A stretch of 64,000 nt of DNA from Rhodovibrio salinarum DSM 9154. GTDB lineage: Bacteria > Pseudomonadota > Alphaproteobacteria > Kiloniellales > Rhodovibrionaceae. The translations under genes were made by a program, and so were the position numbers. Position 1 is the stretch's first letter, and each line of letters starts with the position of its first letter. The DNA is taken from positions 3,642,693 through 3,706,692 of the forward strand of contig NZ_KI911559.1 of the NCBI RefSeq assembly GCF_000515255.1, written 5' to 3'. The notes under the pieces were generated by a model. It saw only the letters and a list, made by a program, of their open reading frames with translations, searched no databases and had not been told where the DNA came from. Of this stretch, positions 53,410 through 62,149 are shown one piece after another.

Positions 53410-53784
53410 ATGAGCCGACACGACGTCTACGGCCGCCGCTACTGGTCCGTCTCAATCTACCAGGCGCGCCTTCTGTTCTTCCTGCCGGCGGACTACGTCA
53501 CGCTGCGCGAACTGAAAGACCGGGCCGAGAAGGAAGGCGGCCTGTCGCTGAAGAAACTCAATTGGGAAAAGCTGCACGTCCTGGGCCTGCTGGAAGTCGA
53601 CCGCACCACCTGGTCCTGGGTGATGGTGCGCCAGGGGCCGCTGTGGCGGGCGTTCTGGGACGCACTCGACATTCACCCCGCGGCCGACGACACGGACATC
53701 AGCGAACAACTCCGCCATCTGGATAACCTGTTCGCCGACGCCTCCCAGAACACGATCTCCCTGCCCCACCTGACGGTCGAGTGA
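53410..53784 (+). CDS. Hypothetical cytoplasmic protein, 124 aa
   Basis: 124 residues with no signal or membrane segment. It is rich in aromatic residues (YWSVSIYQARLLFFLP, TTWSWVMVRQGPLWRAFWDAL) and has helical stretches (TLRELKDRAEKEGGLSLKKL). Codon use matches neighbours. It sits alone between serA and a MOSC gene on the same strand. I do not recognise a family. Confidence 0.65.
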   Translation: MSRHDVYGRRYWSVSIYQARLLFFLPADYVTLRELKDRAEKEGGLSLKKLNWEKLHVLGLLEVDRTTWSWVMVRQGPLWRAFWDALDIHPAADDTDISEQLRHLDNLFADASQNTISLPHLTVE

Positions 53785-53851
53785 CCCTAACGTCGCCCGT
53801 CATCGAACGGTCGCTTGCCGCGCCGCACCGCCCACCGCGATACTGCGGTCC

Positions 53852-54403
53852 ATGGACAGTTCGCATGCGCGTGTAGCAGCGGTGGCGGCCGCCCCAGGGC
53901 ACAACTTCAGCAAGCAGCGCCTGGCCGCGATCGAGCTGGTCGCAGGTTTCGGCGTGGCCGGAGACGCCCATGCGGGGGCGACAGTCAAGCACCGCTCCCG
54001 GGTCGCCCGCGACCCCGATCAGCCCAACCTGCGGCAGGTGCACCTGATCCATGTCGAACTGCTGGACGCGCTGAACGCCCGCGGTTTCGACGTGGCACCA
54101 ACGGCCCTGGGCGAAAACGTCACCACCCGCGGCATTGACCTGCTGAATCTGCCGACCAGCACCGTGCTGCGCCTGGGCGCGCACGCGGAAGTCGAGATCA
54201 CGGGGCTGCGCAACCCCTGCCGCCAGTTGGATAGCTACCGCAGGGGGCTGATGCAGGCCGTGCTCGACCGCGACGGCGCGGGCCAACTCGTCCGGCTTGC
54301 CGGCGTGATGGCCGTCGTGCGGACGGGCGGCCTGGTCCAACCGGACGACGCCATCGCCCCCCGCCTGCCCGAGCGACCGCACCGGCCATTGGAACCGGTG
54401 TGA
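53852..54403 (+). CDS. MOSC domain protein
   Basis: 183 residues, a single MOSC domain. The conserved motif GLRNPCRQLD supplies the Cys that in this family can carry sulfur or bind a molybdenum cofactor; GLVAGFGVAGDAHAG-like and LGENVTTRGIDLL segments are also typical. Such stand-alone MOSC proteins may act as sulfur carriers in cofactor maturation or in detoxification. The nearby HTH/binding-domain regulator could belong to the same pathway. Confidence 0.87.
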   Translation: MDSSHARVAAVAAAPGHNFSKQRLAAIELVAGFGVAGDAHAGATVKHRSRVARDPDQPNLRQVHLIHVELLDALNARGFDVAPTALGENVTTRGIDLLNLPTSTVLRLGAHAEVEITGLRNPCRQLDSYRRGLMQAVLDRDGAGQLVRLAGVMAVVRTGGLVQPDDAIAPRLPERPHRPLEPV

Positions 54404-54440
54404 CGCCGCGAAAAGACGTTGCGGTTTCACGAAACCGACG

Positions 54441-54875
54441 TTACCGGCCGCGCCCGCACGCCCAATCCAGGGTCTGGGTGCTACGCGGGGCGATCGCCGG
54501 ACCGATTCGGCTCATACCGAGCATCAACTGCACGTCCCGCCCCACGACCCCGGCGACATCGTCGACCGTGCGATTGCCGTCGCGACTGGCAAAACGGGGC
54601 TGGCGCGGACGCACCACGATCGGCGCCGACTGGGCGACCCGCCGGCCGGTCTCCGGGTCCAGGCGATAGAGCGCGATCCGTTCGCCCGTCGCCCAGTCGA
54701 CCGCACCGTCCGTCACCAGCAACAGCCGGTCGGAACGGAAGGCGAGGCTGCCGGGCTCGACGAAATAGCCCCAGCCCGACCAGCAGGCCGCGCGGGCCAG
54801 GACGGGCGACGCGCCCATGGAGAGCCCAGCGGCGAGCAAACAGGCCAACAGCATGAGCCCGAAGACGCGGGTCAT
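54441..54875 (-). CDS. Hypothetical exported protein, 144 aa
   Basis: 144 residues. An N-terminal hydrophobic stretch (FGLMLLACLLAAGLSMGAS) followed by small residues looks like a signal peptide. The mature part contains two-Cys beta-rich sequence (ACWSGWGYFVEPGSLAFRS). Its start overlaps the end of the upstream regulator gene by four bases, so it is translationally coupled to that regulator. No family recognised. Confidence 0.6.
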   Translation of the reverse strand: MTRVFGLMLLACLLAAGLSMGASPVLARAACWSGWGYFVEPGSLAFRSDRLLLVTDGAVDWATGERIALYRLDPETGRRVAQSAPIVVRPRQPRFASRDGNRTVDDVAGVVGRDVQLMLGMSRIGPAIAPRSTQTLDWACGRGR

Positions 54876-55771
54876 GGCGCGTTGTACCGCACCGTACCCA
54901 GGCCGGAGATGTCGTAGCCGCCCAGACGTTGCGCCCGTTCGGCAAACGCCGACGTGCGCGCGAAGGTCATCAGCGTCTGGACCGCCGGGCCGAAGTAATC
55001 CCGTCGGGCCATCAGCAGATCGAAGCGCTCGACCATCAGCGGCACGAAGGCGAGTTGCAGGCTGCGCGCCACCGCCTCCACCGCCACGCCGGCGCGCGCT
55101 CGGCCCTCCAGGATCGCCAGCCCCAGATCCATCTCGCTGCGCGCCGTCTCCGCGACGAACGCGAGGTCGCCGGGTGCCAGCCCCGCCTGTCCGGCCAGAT
55201 AGTCAAGCAGCAGGCCGCTGCCGGATTCGGCCTGGCGCCGGGCAACCGGCAGACGCCGGTCGGCCAGGTCACTCAAGCCTGCCACGCCGTCGGGATTGCC
55301 GGCTGGCAGCACCAATCCCTGGGTACGCTGGGCCCATTCGATCAGTACCGCATCCGCGGGCGCGCCCGTCTCCTTGACGTTCGGGAGGTTGAACGCACCG
55401 TCCGGGTCGCTGTCGGCAAGGTCGGCATGGAACAGGTGCAGGCCGGCCAGCCGCGCCGCGCCTTCGTTCAACCGCTTCAGCCCGTCCAGGCTACCGCCCG
55501 GCAGCAGCGCCAGACCGCAGCCACTTTCCTTGACCGCCCAGTCAAGCAACGGGTCGTGGCTGCCAGCGACCACCGGCGGCGTCTCGCGCGCGCTCGCCGG
55601 CGCCATCTCCAGCTGTTCGGCGATCCAGCGGTCGATCAGGGCGCGCGGGAACAGCCACTTTCCGGTCGCCCGGGTACAGGGGATCGCGCGTTGACGGACC
55701 AACTCATAGACCCGCCGTTCCTTGATCCGCAGATAGTCGGCGACCTCGTGGGTGGTCAGGTAGTCGTACAC
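54872..55771 (-). CDS. HTH regulator with periplasmic-binding-like domain
   Basis: 299 residues. Residues 1-55 form an excisionase/MerR-like HTH (LTTHEVADYLRIKERRVYELV, GKWLFPRALIDRWI). Residues about 75-295 resemble a PBP-like substrate-binding domain used in one-component regulators that sense molybdate or related anions (WAQRTQGLVLPAGNP, ESGSGLLLDYLAGQAGL). Possibly a molybdate- or metabolite-responsive regulator; the neighbouring MOSC gene is consistent. The ligand is inferred only from fold. Confidence 0.8.
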   Translation of the reverse strand: MYDYLTTHEVADYLRIKERRVYELVRQRAIPCTRATGKWLFPRALIDRWIAEQLEMAPASARETPPVVAGSHDPLLDWAVKESGCGLALLPGGSLDGLKRLNEGAARLAGLHLFHADLADSDPDGAFNLPNVKETGAPADAVLIEWAQRTQGLVLPAGNPDGVAGLSDLADRRLPVARRQAESGSGLLLDYLAGQAGLAPGDLAFVAETARSEMDLGLAILEGRARAGVAVEAVARSLQLAFVPLMVERFDLLMARRDYFGPAVQTLMTFARTSAFAERAQRLGGYDISGLGTVRYNAP

Positions 55772-55890
55772 GTCCCGTCCGCCTCATGTGATCCGGTTGC
55801 TCAATGCCGCGCGGGCCAGTTTCCGCACGATGCCACAACATGCGCCCTGGGCCACACGACGTTTGGGGGTGCCTGGCAAGGCACCATCCC

Positions 55891-56226
55891 TCACCCCAGA
55901 AACGCGATCCAGGCGCCATAGATGGCCGCGCCGGCCAGCGTCGGCAGTACGAAGCCGCCGGCCACGCGTTTAACCGCGATCACGCCCGCAAACGCGACGG
56001 CCGCGCCCGCCGCCCCGGTCGTGCCGGTCTGCTGGACGGCGCCCCAGACGGACACCACAAGCAGCCCCATGATCGCGGCCGGCCCAATCGCCCGCAGAAA
56101 GCCCTCGAAGCGGGGGTGATCGCCGGCGAGCTGGCCCCGGGTGCTGCGCAGCCACATCGGGCCCAGACGCATCAAAAAGGTCCCGATCCCGCAGAGAATG
56201 ATCGTCAGGGCTACGCTCGTGTCCAT
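55891..56226 (-). CDS. azlD: AzlD family membrane protein
   Basis: 111 residues from ATG 56226, about four membrane helices. GIGTFLMRLGPMWL and LRAIGPAAIMGLL are typical of AzlD. With AzlC it forms an exporter of branched-chain or other amino acids. It overlaps the 3' end of azlC by 16 bases, a tight operon. Confidence 0.88.
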   Translation of the reverse strand: MDTSVALTIILCGIGTFLMRLGPMWLRSTRGQLAGDHPRFEGFLRAIGPAAIMGLLVVSVWGAVQQTGTTGAAGAAVAFAGVIAVKRVAGGFVLPTLAGAAIYGAWIAFLG

Positions 56227-56924
56227 ACCGACCTCTGGAACAGGCCGCACGCGGCCCCGGCCAGCATGCCGATCGCCAAGGCTGCATTGGCCGGCAGCAT
56301 TGTCATCGAAACCACCGTGGCGATCCCGGCTACTCCGATCGGCCCACGGTGAGCCTGCACCCCGAGATCCAGAAGCAGGCTCAGGAACAGCGCCGGCAAG
56401 ACGAATCCAAGCGCTTCGCGCAACCACACCCAGTCCGCCGGCACCAAGCCGCCCAGCTGGCTACCAAGCAACGTGCCCACGATCCAGGCGGTATAGGCAC
56501 CGATCCACAGGCCCGTCACCCAGACGTCCCGGTCGTCCTCCACCACCTGGCCCGAACGGGCAACCGCGGTCGCCATCACCTCGTCGGTCAGGCCGAATGC
56601 CATCACCGCCAGCGGCACCCGGCTGGGACGGCCGCCCAGGCGGTCCAGCACGGTGGGCCCGTAGAACAGATGCCGGGCATTGATCAGCCAGATCGCCGGC
56701 ACGGCGGTCAACGGCCCGCCCCCGGACGCGAGCAGCGCCACCAGCAGAAACTGACTGGCCCCGGCGAACACCACCGCCGAGATCAGAAAGGCCGCCAGCG
56801 GGGACAAGCCAGCCTGGCTCGCCGACAAACCGAACGAGAACGCGATCGGCAGGTAGCCGGCCGCAATCGAGGTGCTGGCCCATAGCCCGCGCGCGAACGG
56901 CCGCAACGCCGAGCGCCCGGTCAT
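56211..56924 (-). CDS. azlC: AzlC family amino-acid exporter subunit
   Basis: 237 residues from ATG 56924, about seven membrane helices. The first helix carries YLPIAFSFGLSASQAGLSP and the loop INARHLFYGPTVLDRLG is the AzlC hallmark. With AzlD it exports amino acids such as leucine analogues. In-frame starts farther upstream (to 57113) lack ribosome sites. Substrate unproven. Confidence 0.9.
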   Translation of the reverse strand: MTGRSALRPFARGLWASTSIAAGYLPIAFSFGLSASQAGLSPLAAFLISAVVFAGASQFLLVALLASGGGPLTAVPAIWLINARHLFYGPTVLDRLGGRPSRVPLAVMAFGLTDEVMATAVARSGQVVEDDRDVWVTGLWIGAYTAWIVGTLLGSQLGGLVPADWVWLREALGFVLPALFLSLLLDLGVQAHRGPIGVAGIATVVSMTMLPANAALAIGMLAGAACGLFQRSVWTRA

Positions 56925-57275
56925 GCGGCGGATCCCCGGAAGATGACAATGCGGACGTGGGCAGCCACCGTACGATAAGGCATGGCCTCGCCACTGTCCG
57001 GTCGAAAGAGAGAGTGCATTCCCACGAGGCCTACCGAGACGTCGTCCTGCCCTAGTCTGTTCCTCACCGAACGTATGGCAGTATGTCGAACGATCAGTCG
57101 CACCGCAAAGCATCGGCCACGATCCAGCGGTCCCGGGCCCGGCCGTTTTTAGAATAATTTTAGGGTCGTCTGCGAGCGTCCCAACTCGTTAGAGTGGCAC
57201 GACGAATCGAACAAGGCTGGGGCGCTACCGACTGCCGCACGCCACCGCTGGGACACCGCTCGGAACCCCCTAACC
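56925..57275. other. Intergenic region upstream of the 4Fe-4S protein gene
   Basis: 351 bases between divergent azlC and the iron-sulfur gene. It contains an AT-rich stretch (57146-57170) suitable for a promoter. I see no gene, strong hairpin or long repeat. Confidence 0.45.
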
Positions 57276-59300
57276 ATGCATCTCAAGAACAAGCGCGTGC
57301 TCGTCTGCAACTGCGCGCGCGACAAGGCGCTTGATCCCAAGAAGCTGACCCGGGCCCTGCACGCCGTCGGCGCGGATGGCGAGGCGGAGGTCTACACTAG
57401 CCTCTGCCGCGCGCAGCTGGACAGCTTCCAGAACGCGCTCGCCCAGGATCGCGACGTGCTGGTCACCTGTGCGCAGGAAGCGCCGCTGTTCCGGGAAGTC
57501 GCGGCCGAGGAGGCCCCGGAGGCCGGCCTCGCTTTCGCCAACCTGCGGGAAAAGGCGCTCTGGTCGGACGAAGCGAAGCAGGCGCATCCCAAGATGGCCG
57601 CATTGGTTGCCGAGGCCGCGCTCGACCTTGAGCCGATGCCGACGGTGGCGATGGAAAGCGCGGGCACCTGTCTGATCTACGGCCGCGACGAGACGGCGAT
57701 CGCGCTGGGTCGGCAACTGTCCGACAAGCTGGACGTCACCGTGCTGCTCGCCGATCCAGGCGAGATCATGCCGCCGCGCACGATGGACGTGCCGGTGTTC
57801 AAGGGCCGGATTCGCGAACTACGCGGCCACCTTGGCGGCTTCGGCGTGATGGTCGACGACTACGCGCCCGCCCTGCCCGCCACACGCCAGAGCCTGCAGT
57901 TCGAGCTGGGCCGCAACGGCGCGTTCAGCGAGTGCGATCTGGTGATCGACGTCACCGGCGAAGATCCGCTGGTGCGCGCGCCGGATAAGCGCGACGGCTA
58001 TCTGCGCGCCGCCCCGGACGACCCCGCGCGCGTGCAGCGAATCGCCTTCGAAGCGGCCGACCTCGTGGGCACCTTCGAAAAGCCGAAGTACGTCGCCTAC
58101 GACCCGTCGATCTGCGCCCACGGCCGCTCGCGCAAGACCGGCTGCACCAACTGTCTGGACGCCTGCCCCACCGGCGCGATCCAGAGCCTGGGCGAGACGG
58201 TTGAGATCGACCCGTACGTCTGCGCCGGCTGCGGCTCCTGCGCCAGCGTCTGCCCCACCGGAGCGGCGAGCTACAACCTGCCCCGCCCGTTCGACCTGGG
58301 CGAACGGCTGCGCACCCTGATCGGCGGCTACCTGAAGGCCGGCGGCACGGACCCGGTGCTGCTGATCCACGACGCGGCCCACGGCGAGGAGCAGATCGCC
58401 ATGATGGCCCGCTACGGCCGCGGCCTGCCGGCGCGCGTGCTGCCCTTCCAGGTCAACGAGGTGACGCAGATCGGTCTGGACGCCCTCTCGGCGGCGTTCG
58501 GCTACGGCGCGGCGCGGGTGGTCTTCCTGGTGCCGCCCGCCAAGCGCCGGGAGGGCGAGCTGGACGGCCTGGAAACCCAGATCGCCACGATGGACTCCAT
58601 CCTGGCCGGCATGGGCTATCGAGCCGGGCGGATCACGCTCATCGAGGAAGCCGACCCGGACGCGGTCGAAGCGCACCTCTGGGACCTGGACAAGCCGGCG
58701 GCGCCGGAGCCGGGCACGTTCCTCGCCATGGGCGGCAAGCGCAGCCGCACCATGCTGGGCCTGCGCCATCTATACCAGCACGCGCCGACCCCGCAGGAGA
58801 TCGTGCCGCTGCCCCAGGGCGCGCCGTTCGGCCGGGTGCACGTCGACACCCAGGGCTGCACGATGTGCCTGGCCTGCGTCTCCGCCTGCCCGACGGGGGC
58901 GATGCTGGACGACCCGGACAGCCCCTGGCTCGGCTTCAACGAGGAGACGTGCATCCAGTGCGGCCTGTGCGCCACCACCTGTCCGGAGAACGTCATCCAG
59001 CTGGAGCCCCGGCTGAACCTGAGCGAGGACGCCCGCAGCCCGATCGAGCTCAACCGGCAGGAGCCGTTCCACTGCGTGCGCTGTGGCAAGCCGTTCGGCG
59101 TGGAAAGCTCGATCCGCCGGATCGCCGACCAGCTGGCCGAAAAGCACTGGATGTTCCAGCGCCCCGACCAGGTCGAGCGGATCATGATGTGCGACGACTG
59201 CCGGGTCGTGGTGCAGTTCGAAAGCGGCGATACGCCGTACAAGCACGGCGAGGTCCCCCGGCCGCGCACCACCGACGACTACAAGCCCGGCACCAGCTAG
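57276..59300 (+). CDS. Multi-cluster 4Fe-4S protein
   Basis: 674 residues. Four ferredoxin-type motifs are visible: CTNCLDACP, CAGCGSCASVCP (middle), CTMCLACVSACP and CIQCGLCATTCP (C-terminal part), so up to four [4Fe-4S] clusters. The N-terminus has extra Cys at 11, 13, 44 and 65, and a CVRCGKPFG...CDDC pair near the end may bind zinc. Homologues in alphaproteobacteria usually lie beside formate dehydrogenase maturation genes; none is here. Probably a cytosolic electron carrier or hub; the partners are unknown. Confidence 0.85.
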   Translation: MHLKNKRVLVCNCARDKALDPKKLTRALHAVGADGEAEVYTSLCRAQLDSFQNALAQDRDVLVTCAQEAPLFREVAAEEAPEAGLAFANLREKALWSDEAKQAHPKMAALVAEAALDLEPMPTVAMESAGTCLIYGRDETAIALGRQLSDKLDVTVLLADPGEIMPPRTMDVPVFKGRIRELRGHLGGFGVMVDDYAPALPATRQSLQFELGRNGAFSECDLVIDVTGEDPLVRAPDKRDGYLRAAPDDPARVQRIAFEAADLVGTFEKPKYVAYDPSICAHGRSRKTGCTNCLDACPTGAIQSLGETVEIDPYVCAGCGSCASVCPTGAASYNLPRPFDLGERLRTLIGGYLKAGGTDPVLLIHDAAHGEEQIAMMARYGRGLPARVLPFQVNEVTQIGLDALSAAFGYGAARVVFLVPPAKRREGELDGLETQIATMDSILAGMGYRAGRITLIEEADPDAVEAHLWDLDKPAAPEPGTFLAMGGKRSRTMLGLRHLYQHAPTPQEIVPLPQGAPFGRVHVDTQGCTMCLACVSACPTGAMLDDPDSPWLGFNEETCIQCGLCATTCPENVIQLEPRLNLSEDARSPIELNRQEPFHCVRCGKPFGVESSIRRIADQLAEKHWMFQRPDQVERIMMCDDCRVVVQFESGDTPYKHGEVPRPRTTDDYKPGTS

Positions 59301-59399
59301 ACCCGATTCCCCTTTTCACGTCACCCTAACTCCGAGCCGCGTTACAACTTCCGGTAGGAGGGCAGGTGTCGCGGCGGGTCTTTGGGGGAGGATGGGCCG

Positions 59400-60533
59400 A
59401 TGCTGAAGTTCGTCTGGCGGGCGGAGCACGCCGGGGCGCCGGATCACGGCGGCTACGCCGCAGCACGCGACCGGCTGTATCAGCGCACGGAGCAGCCCTA
59501 CGCCGAACAGGAGTTGGAAGCCTTCCAGAAGCGCTTCGACGGCTGCCCGGCGCCCGGCCGACCGCTTGGCGACGCGGTTCAGACCTGGCTGGCGGACGGC
59601 AACCCGCAGCGCGTGGTCGTGCTGGTGCACGGCTACAACTGGGGCCAGTACGACCCCGACCGGGCCGAGTTCGACGGCGACCCTTACCGCACGATCTACG
59701 CCGATCCCGCAAACCTGCCCGCCGGCGACCAGGCGCAAAGCTGGCTGCCGCTGGTCGGCGCGGACCGCGCGGTCGCCTTCGCCTGGACCTCCGATCCCGG
59801 CTTCTTCGACTACGCCAACGCCTGCTGGTCCAACCCTTACGAATACGCCGTGCAGGATCTGGCCCCGCTGGCCGCCCAGGCGCTGGCGGCGATCATCCGC
59901 GCGCTGTTGGACGCCGGTCTGGAGGTCGACCTGCTGGCGCACAGCCTGGGCACCCGCACGGCGATTAAGGCGCTCGACCGCCTGGCGGACGCGGACGCCT
60001 ATAAGAACGCCGTGCGCCGGGCGGTGATGATGGGCGGGGCGGAATACAGCGTCGACGCGCTGGCGACGGCCTCCCGGGTGGGCACCGATATCTACAATCT
60101 GGTGATCCGCGAGGACCCGGTGCTCGACTGGGGCGCCCGTCAGCTGGGCGGCAGCCAGCGCCCGAACAACAGTATGCGTTCCCGCGTCATCGGGCTGGAC
60201 GGCATGAAGCGCCGGGCGAACTGGCTCGACCTGCAGCTCGACCACCAGGACCACGCCAGCCGGGAGGAATCCCGGCGCTGGTTCGACACCCTGAACGGCT
60301 ACCGCCTGTCCGGCGAGAAAGCCGGCGGCCGCGGCCTGCACTGGGCCTATTTCCTGAACGAGGGCAACCGCGAACTGATCCGCGATTTGTTCGACAAGCC
60401 GAACTTCACCGTGAAATGGCTGCGCGATCAGGGCTGCCCCGACGGCGTCGAACGCTTCCGTTATGACTCCCTGTCCGGCCGACCACCGGCGCCGCTGCTG
60501 ACCTGCAAGGCGCGCAAGGCGGCGATGCGGTAA
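59400..60533 (+). CDS. Alpha/beta hydrolase-like protein (DUF900-like)
   Basis: 377 residues from ATG 59400, preceded by GGGGGAGG (a TTG at 59382 in frame is unlikely). The nucleophile elbow is AHSLGT and an early VVLVHGYNWGQYDP gives the oxyanion loop, as in DUF900-type hydrolases. There is no signal peptide. Substrate unknown. It follows the iron-sulfur gene by 99 bases. Confidence 0.8.
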   Translation: MLKFVWRAEHAGAPDHGGYAAARDRLYQRTEQPYAEQELEAFQKRFDGCPAPGRPLGDAVQTWLADGNPQRVVVLVHGYNWGQYDPDRAEFDGDPYRTIYADPANLPAGDQAQSWLPLVGADRAVAFAWTSDPGFFDYANACWSNPYEYAVQDLAPLAAQALAAIIRALLDAGLEVDLLAHSLGTRTAIKALDRLADADAYKNAVRRAVMMGGAEYSVDALATASRVGTDIYNLVIREDPVLDWGARQLGGSQRPNNSMRSRVIGLDGMKRRANWLDLQLDHQDHASREESRRWFDTLNGYRLSGEKAGGRGLHWAYFLNEGNRELIRDLFDKPNFTVKWLRDQGCPDGVERFRYDSLSGRPPAPLLTCKARKAAMR

Positions 60534-60681
60534 GACGCGGGCGCCCACGAGGCATTCATGGTAACAGCATGCGCATCAACATCATGTTGGGACTTGTTAT
60601 TAGACCGTGAACGATTACCCTATAAAGGTGGCAATCATCAGTGATGTTCGCTGGTGACGTCGTGACTGCAGAGAGATCGAG

Positions 60682-60897
60682 ATGGCTCAGCAGATCGTGC
60701 ACAACCTGGGCGCCAAGCGCGCGGCCGCTAAACAGGCTGATCGTGCACGCTTGGACCGTCTAATGGCCAATGGCGCCGACGGCATGAAGCTGAACGGCGA
60801 GGTCGGTCTTGTGTCTCCAGATCGGAAGCCGTTGCGTAAGCCCAGGCGCATCGGTCGCGGATCTCTCAAACAGGCTGTTAGCGCGCAACGTTCTTGA
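60682..60897 (+). CDS. Small basic protein paired with a nucleotidyltransferase
   Basis: 71 residues, about a quarter Lys/Arg, the C-terminal half highly basic (PDRKPLRKPRRIGRGSLKQ). No membrane segment. A TATAAA box lies upstream at 60621-60626. Its stop overlaps the TTG start of the next gene as TTGA, so the two are coupled. The local sequence is less GC-biased than the genome, suggesting acquisition. It could be an antitoxin or DNA-binding partner; this is inference from the arrangement. Confidence 0.65.
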   Translation: MAQQIVHNLGAKRAAAKQADRARLDRLMANGADGMKLNGEVGLVSPDRKPLRKPRRIGRGSLKQAVSAQRS

Positions 60898-61754
60898 ACG
60901 ACAGCGATGAGCCGCTTGGGCCATACGATTTCCCCGAGCTCCTTAAAGCGTTCGACCCCCTCCTCGACGATCACAATGCAGCGATTGTAGGCGGCCAAGC
61001 GCTCAACGTCTGGGCCACGTACTTTTATGATAAGGCTCCAGGCGAACTCGCCCAGTTCGCGCCTTATACGTCGAAAGACATAGACTACTACGGAAATAGG
61101 GAAGCTGCAGAAGCGCTTGCAAACGCGTTGCAGGGTGACGTCCATCTTCCACATCCGGAGGACCAGACTCCCCATACAGCTGTAGCGATCGTTAACTTGA
61201 ACGGTCATCGTCGTGAAATCGACTTTCTTGGCGTTCTGGCCGGGGTTCCTCAGCGCATCATCTCCGGCGATCTGGCCACGGTCGACCTTGCTTGGGCTGT
61301 AGACGATGACGCAGACGTGCGGGTCCGGCTCCTGCACCCACTCCCGATTCTGATGAGTCGCGCGGGCAACATCATCATGCTGCTCAGGGACGACGACCGC
61401 GCCGTTCGGCAACTTCAGGCGTCAATCATCGTTTTGCGGGAATATTTACAAGAGCGTCTGGATGTGGCGGTCGAAAATACCGAGTCAGAAGGTCAGCGCA
61501 CCGACGCCGCCCGCGAAGCTGTCGATGTCGCAAAGGCACTTTTGGGCTGGGCGGCGCACAACAGCAACGCCCGCGGTATCTATGAGCAGGGCCTTGGGGA
61601 TCCCTTGGCTCCACTAGACGCAGTTCGAAGCCATCATGGATGGGATCCCCGTTTCCTGGAACACGAACTCCTTCCCCAGCTGAAAGGGGTGCGAGAACGG
61701 CGAGAAAACCGCTGGGCTGAAGCTGCGCGCAAGCGGGCCCGGCGCCCCACCTGA
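60894..61754 (+). CDS. Nucleotidyltransferase-fold protein (AbiEii/MNT-like)
   Basis: 286 residues from TTG 60894. The N-terminal half shows the pol-beta nucleotidyltransferase layout: VGGQALNVW, then SKDIDYYG (two metal Asp) and later RREIDFLG (third Asp). The C-terminal half is helical, ending in a basic tail (RWAEAARKRARRPT). AbiEii and MNT toxins share this layout. The gene is coupled to a small basic protein gene but no AbiEi-type antitoxin is present. Codon use is less GC-rich than the neighbours. Likely an accessory toxin-antitoxin or defence element; unproven. Confidence 0.72.
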   Translation: MNDSDEPLGPYDFPELLKAFDPLLDDHNAAIVGGQALNVWATYFYDKAPGELAQFAPYTSKDIDYYGNREAAEALANALQGDVHLPHPEDQTPHTAVAIVNLNGHRREIDFLGVLAGVPQRIISGDLATVDLAWAVDDDADVRVRLLHPLPILMSRAGNIIMLLRDDDRAVRQLQASIIVLREYLQERLDVAVENTESEGQRTDAAREAVDVAKALLGWAAHNSNARGIYEQGLGDPLAPLDAVRSHHGWDPRFLEHELLPQLKGVRERRENRWAEAARKRARRPT

Positions 61755-62149
61755 GATTTCACGCCCACATCCCCATACCAGGCGCGACCGGCGCCAACTC
61801 CAAATTAGCATCGCCAGCCCCTCACGCCGCTTTCGCATGCTCCCGCCACCTGCAAACACGGCTTGACTTTGTGCGCCGCAGCGCGCATATCCAGCGCAGT
61901 TCTTCTCGCGATCACGCGAACCCGGCTTGAGCACAAGGCGCAGCGTCGCGCCGCCCGGTCATCCCGAGCAGTTCCCAACAAAATCCCGCCTCGTTTCCAA
62001 CTCGCGTGTGGAACCAGGGCAACGCGCCGGCCTTTGGGCCTTTGTGTACGCGCGTCCCCGGCCCGGTTTCCGCCGTCGTCGTGGGCATGTGTGTGCCTGC
62101 CCTGTCCGCCTTCGTGCACGCCGGCGATCTAAAGAAAGAACGTGATCCT
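61755..62149. other. Intergenic/leader region upstream of the RNA helicase
   Basis: 395 bases between the nucleotidyltransferase gene and the helicase. It may hold the long 5' leader common for DEAD-box helicase genes. Frames through it have no ribosome sites; I see no clear hairpin with a T-run. Confidence 0.4.
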
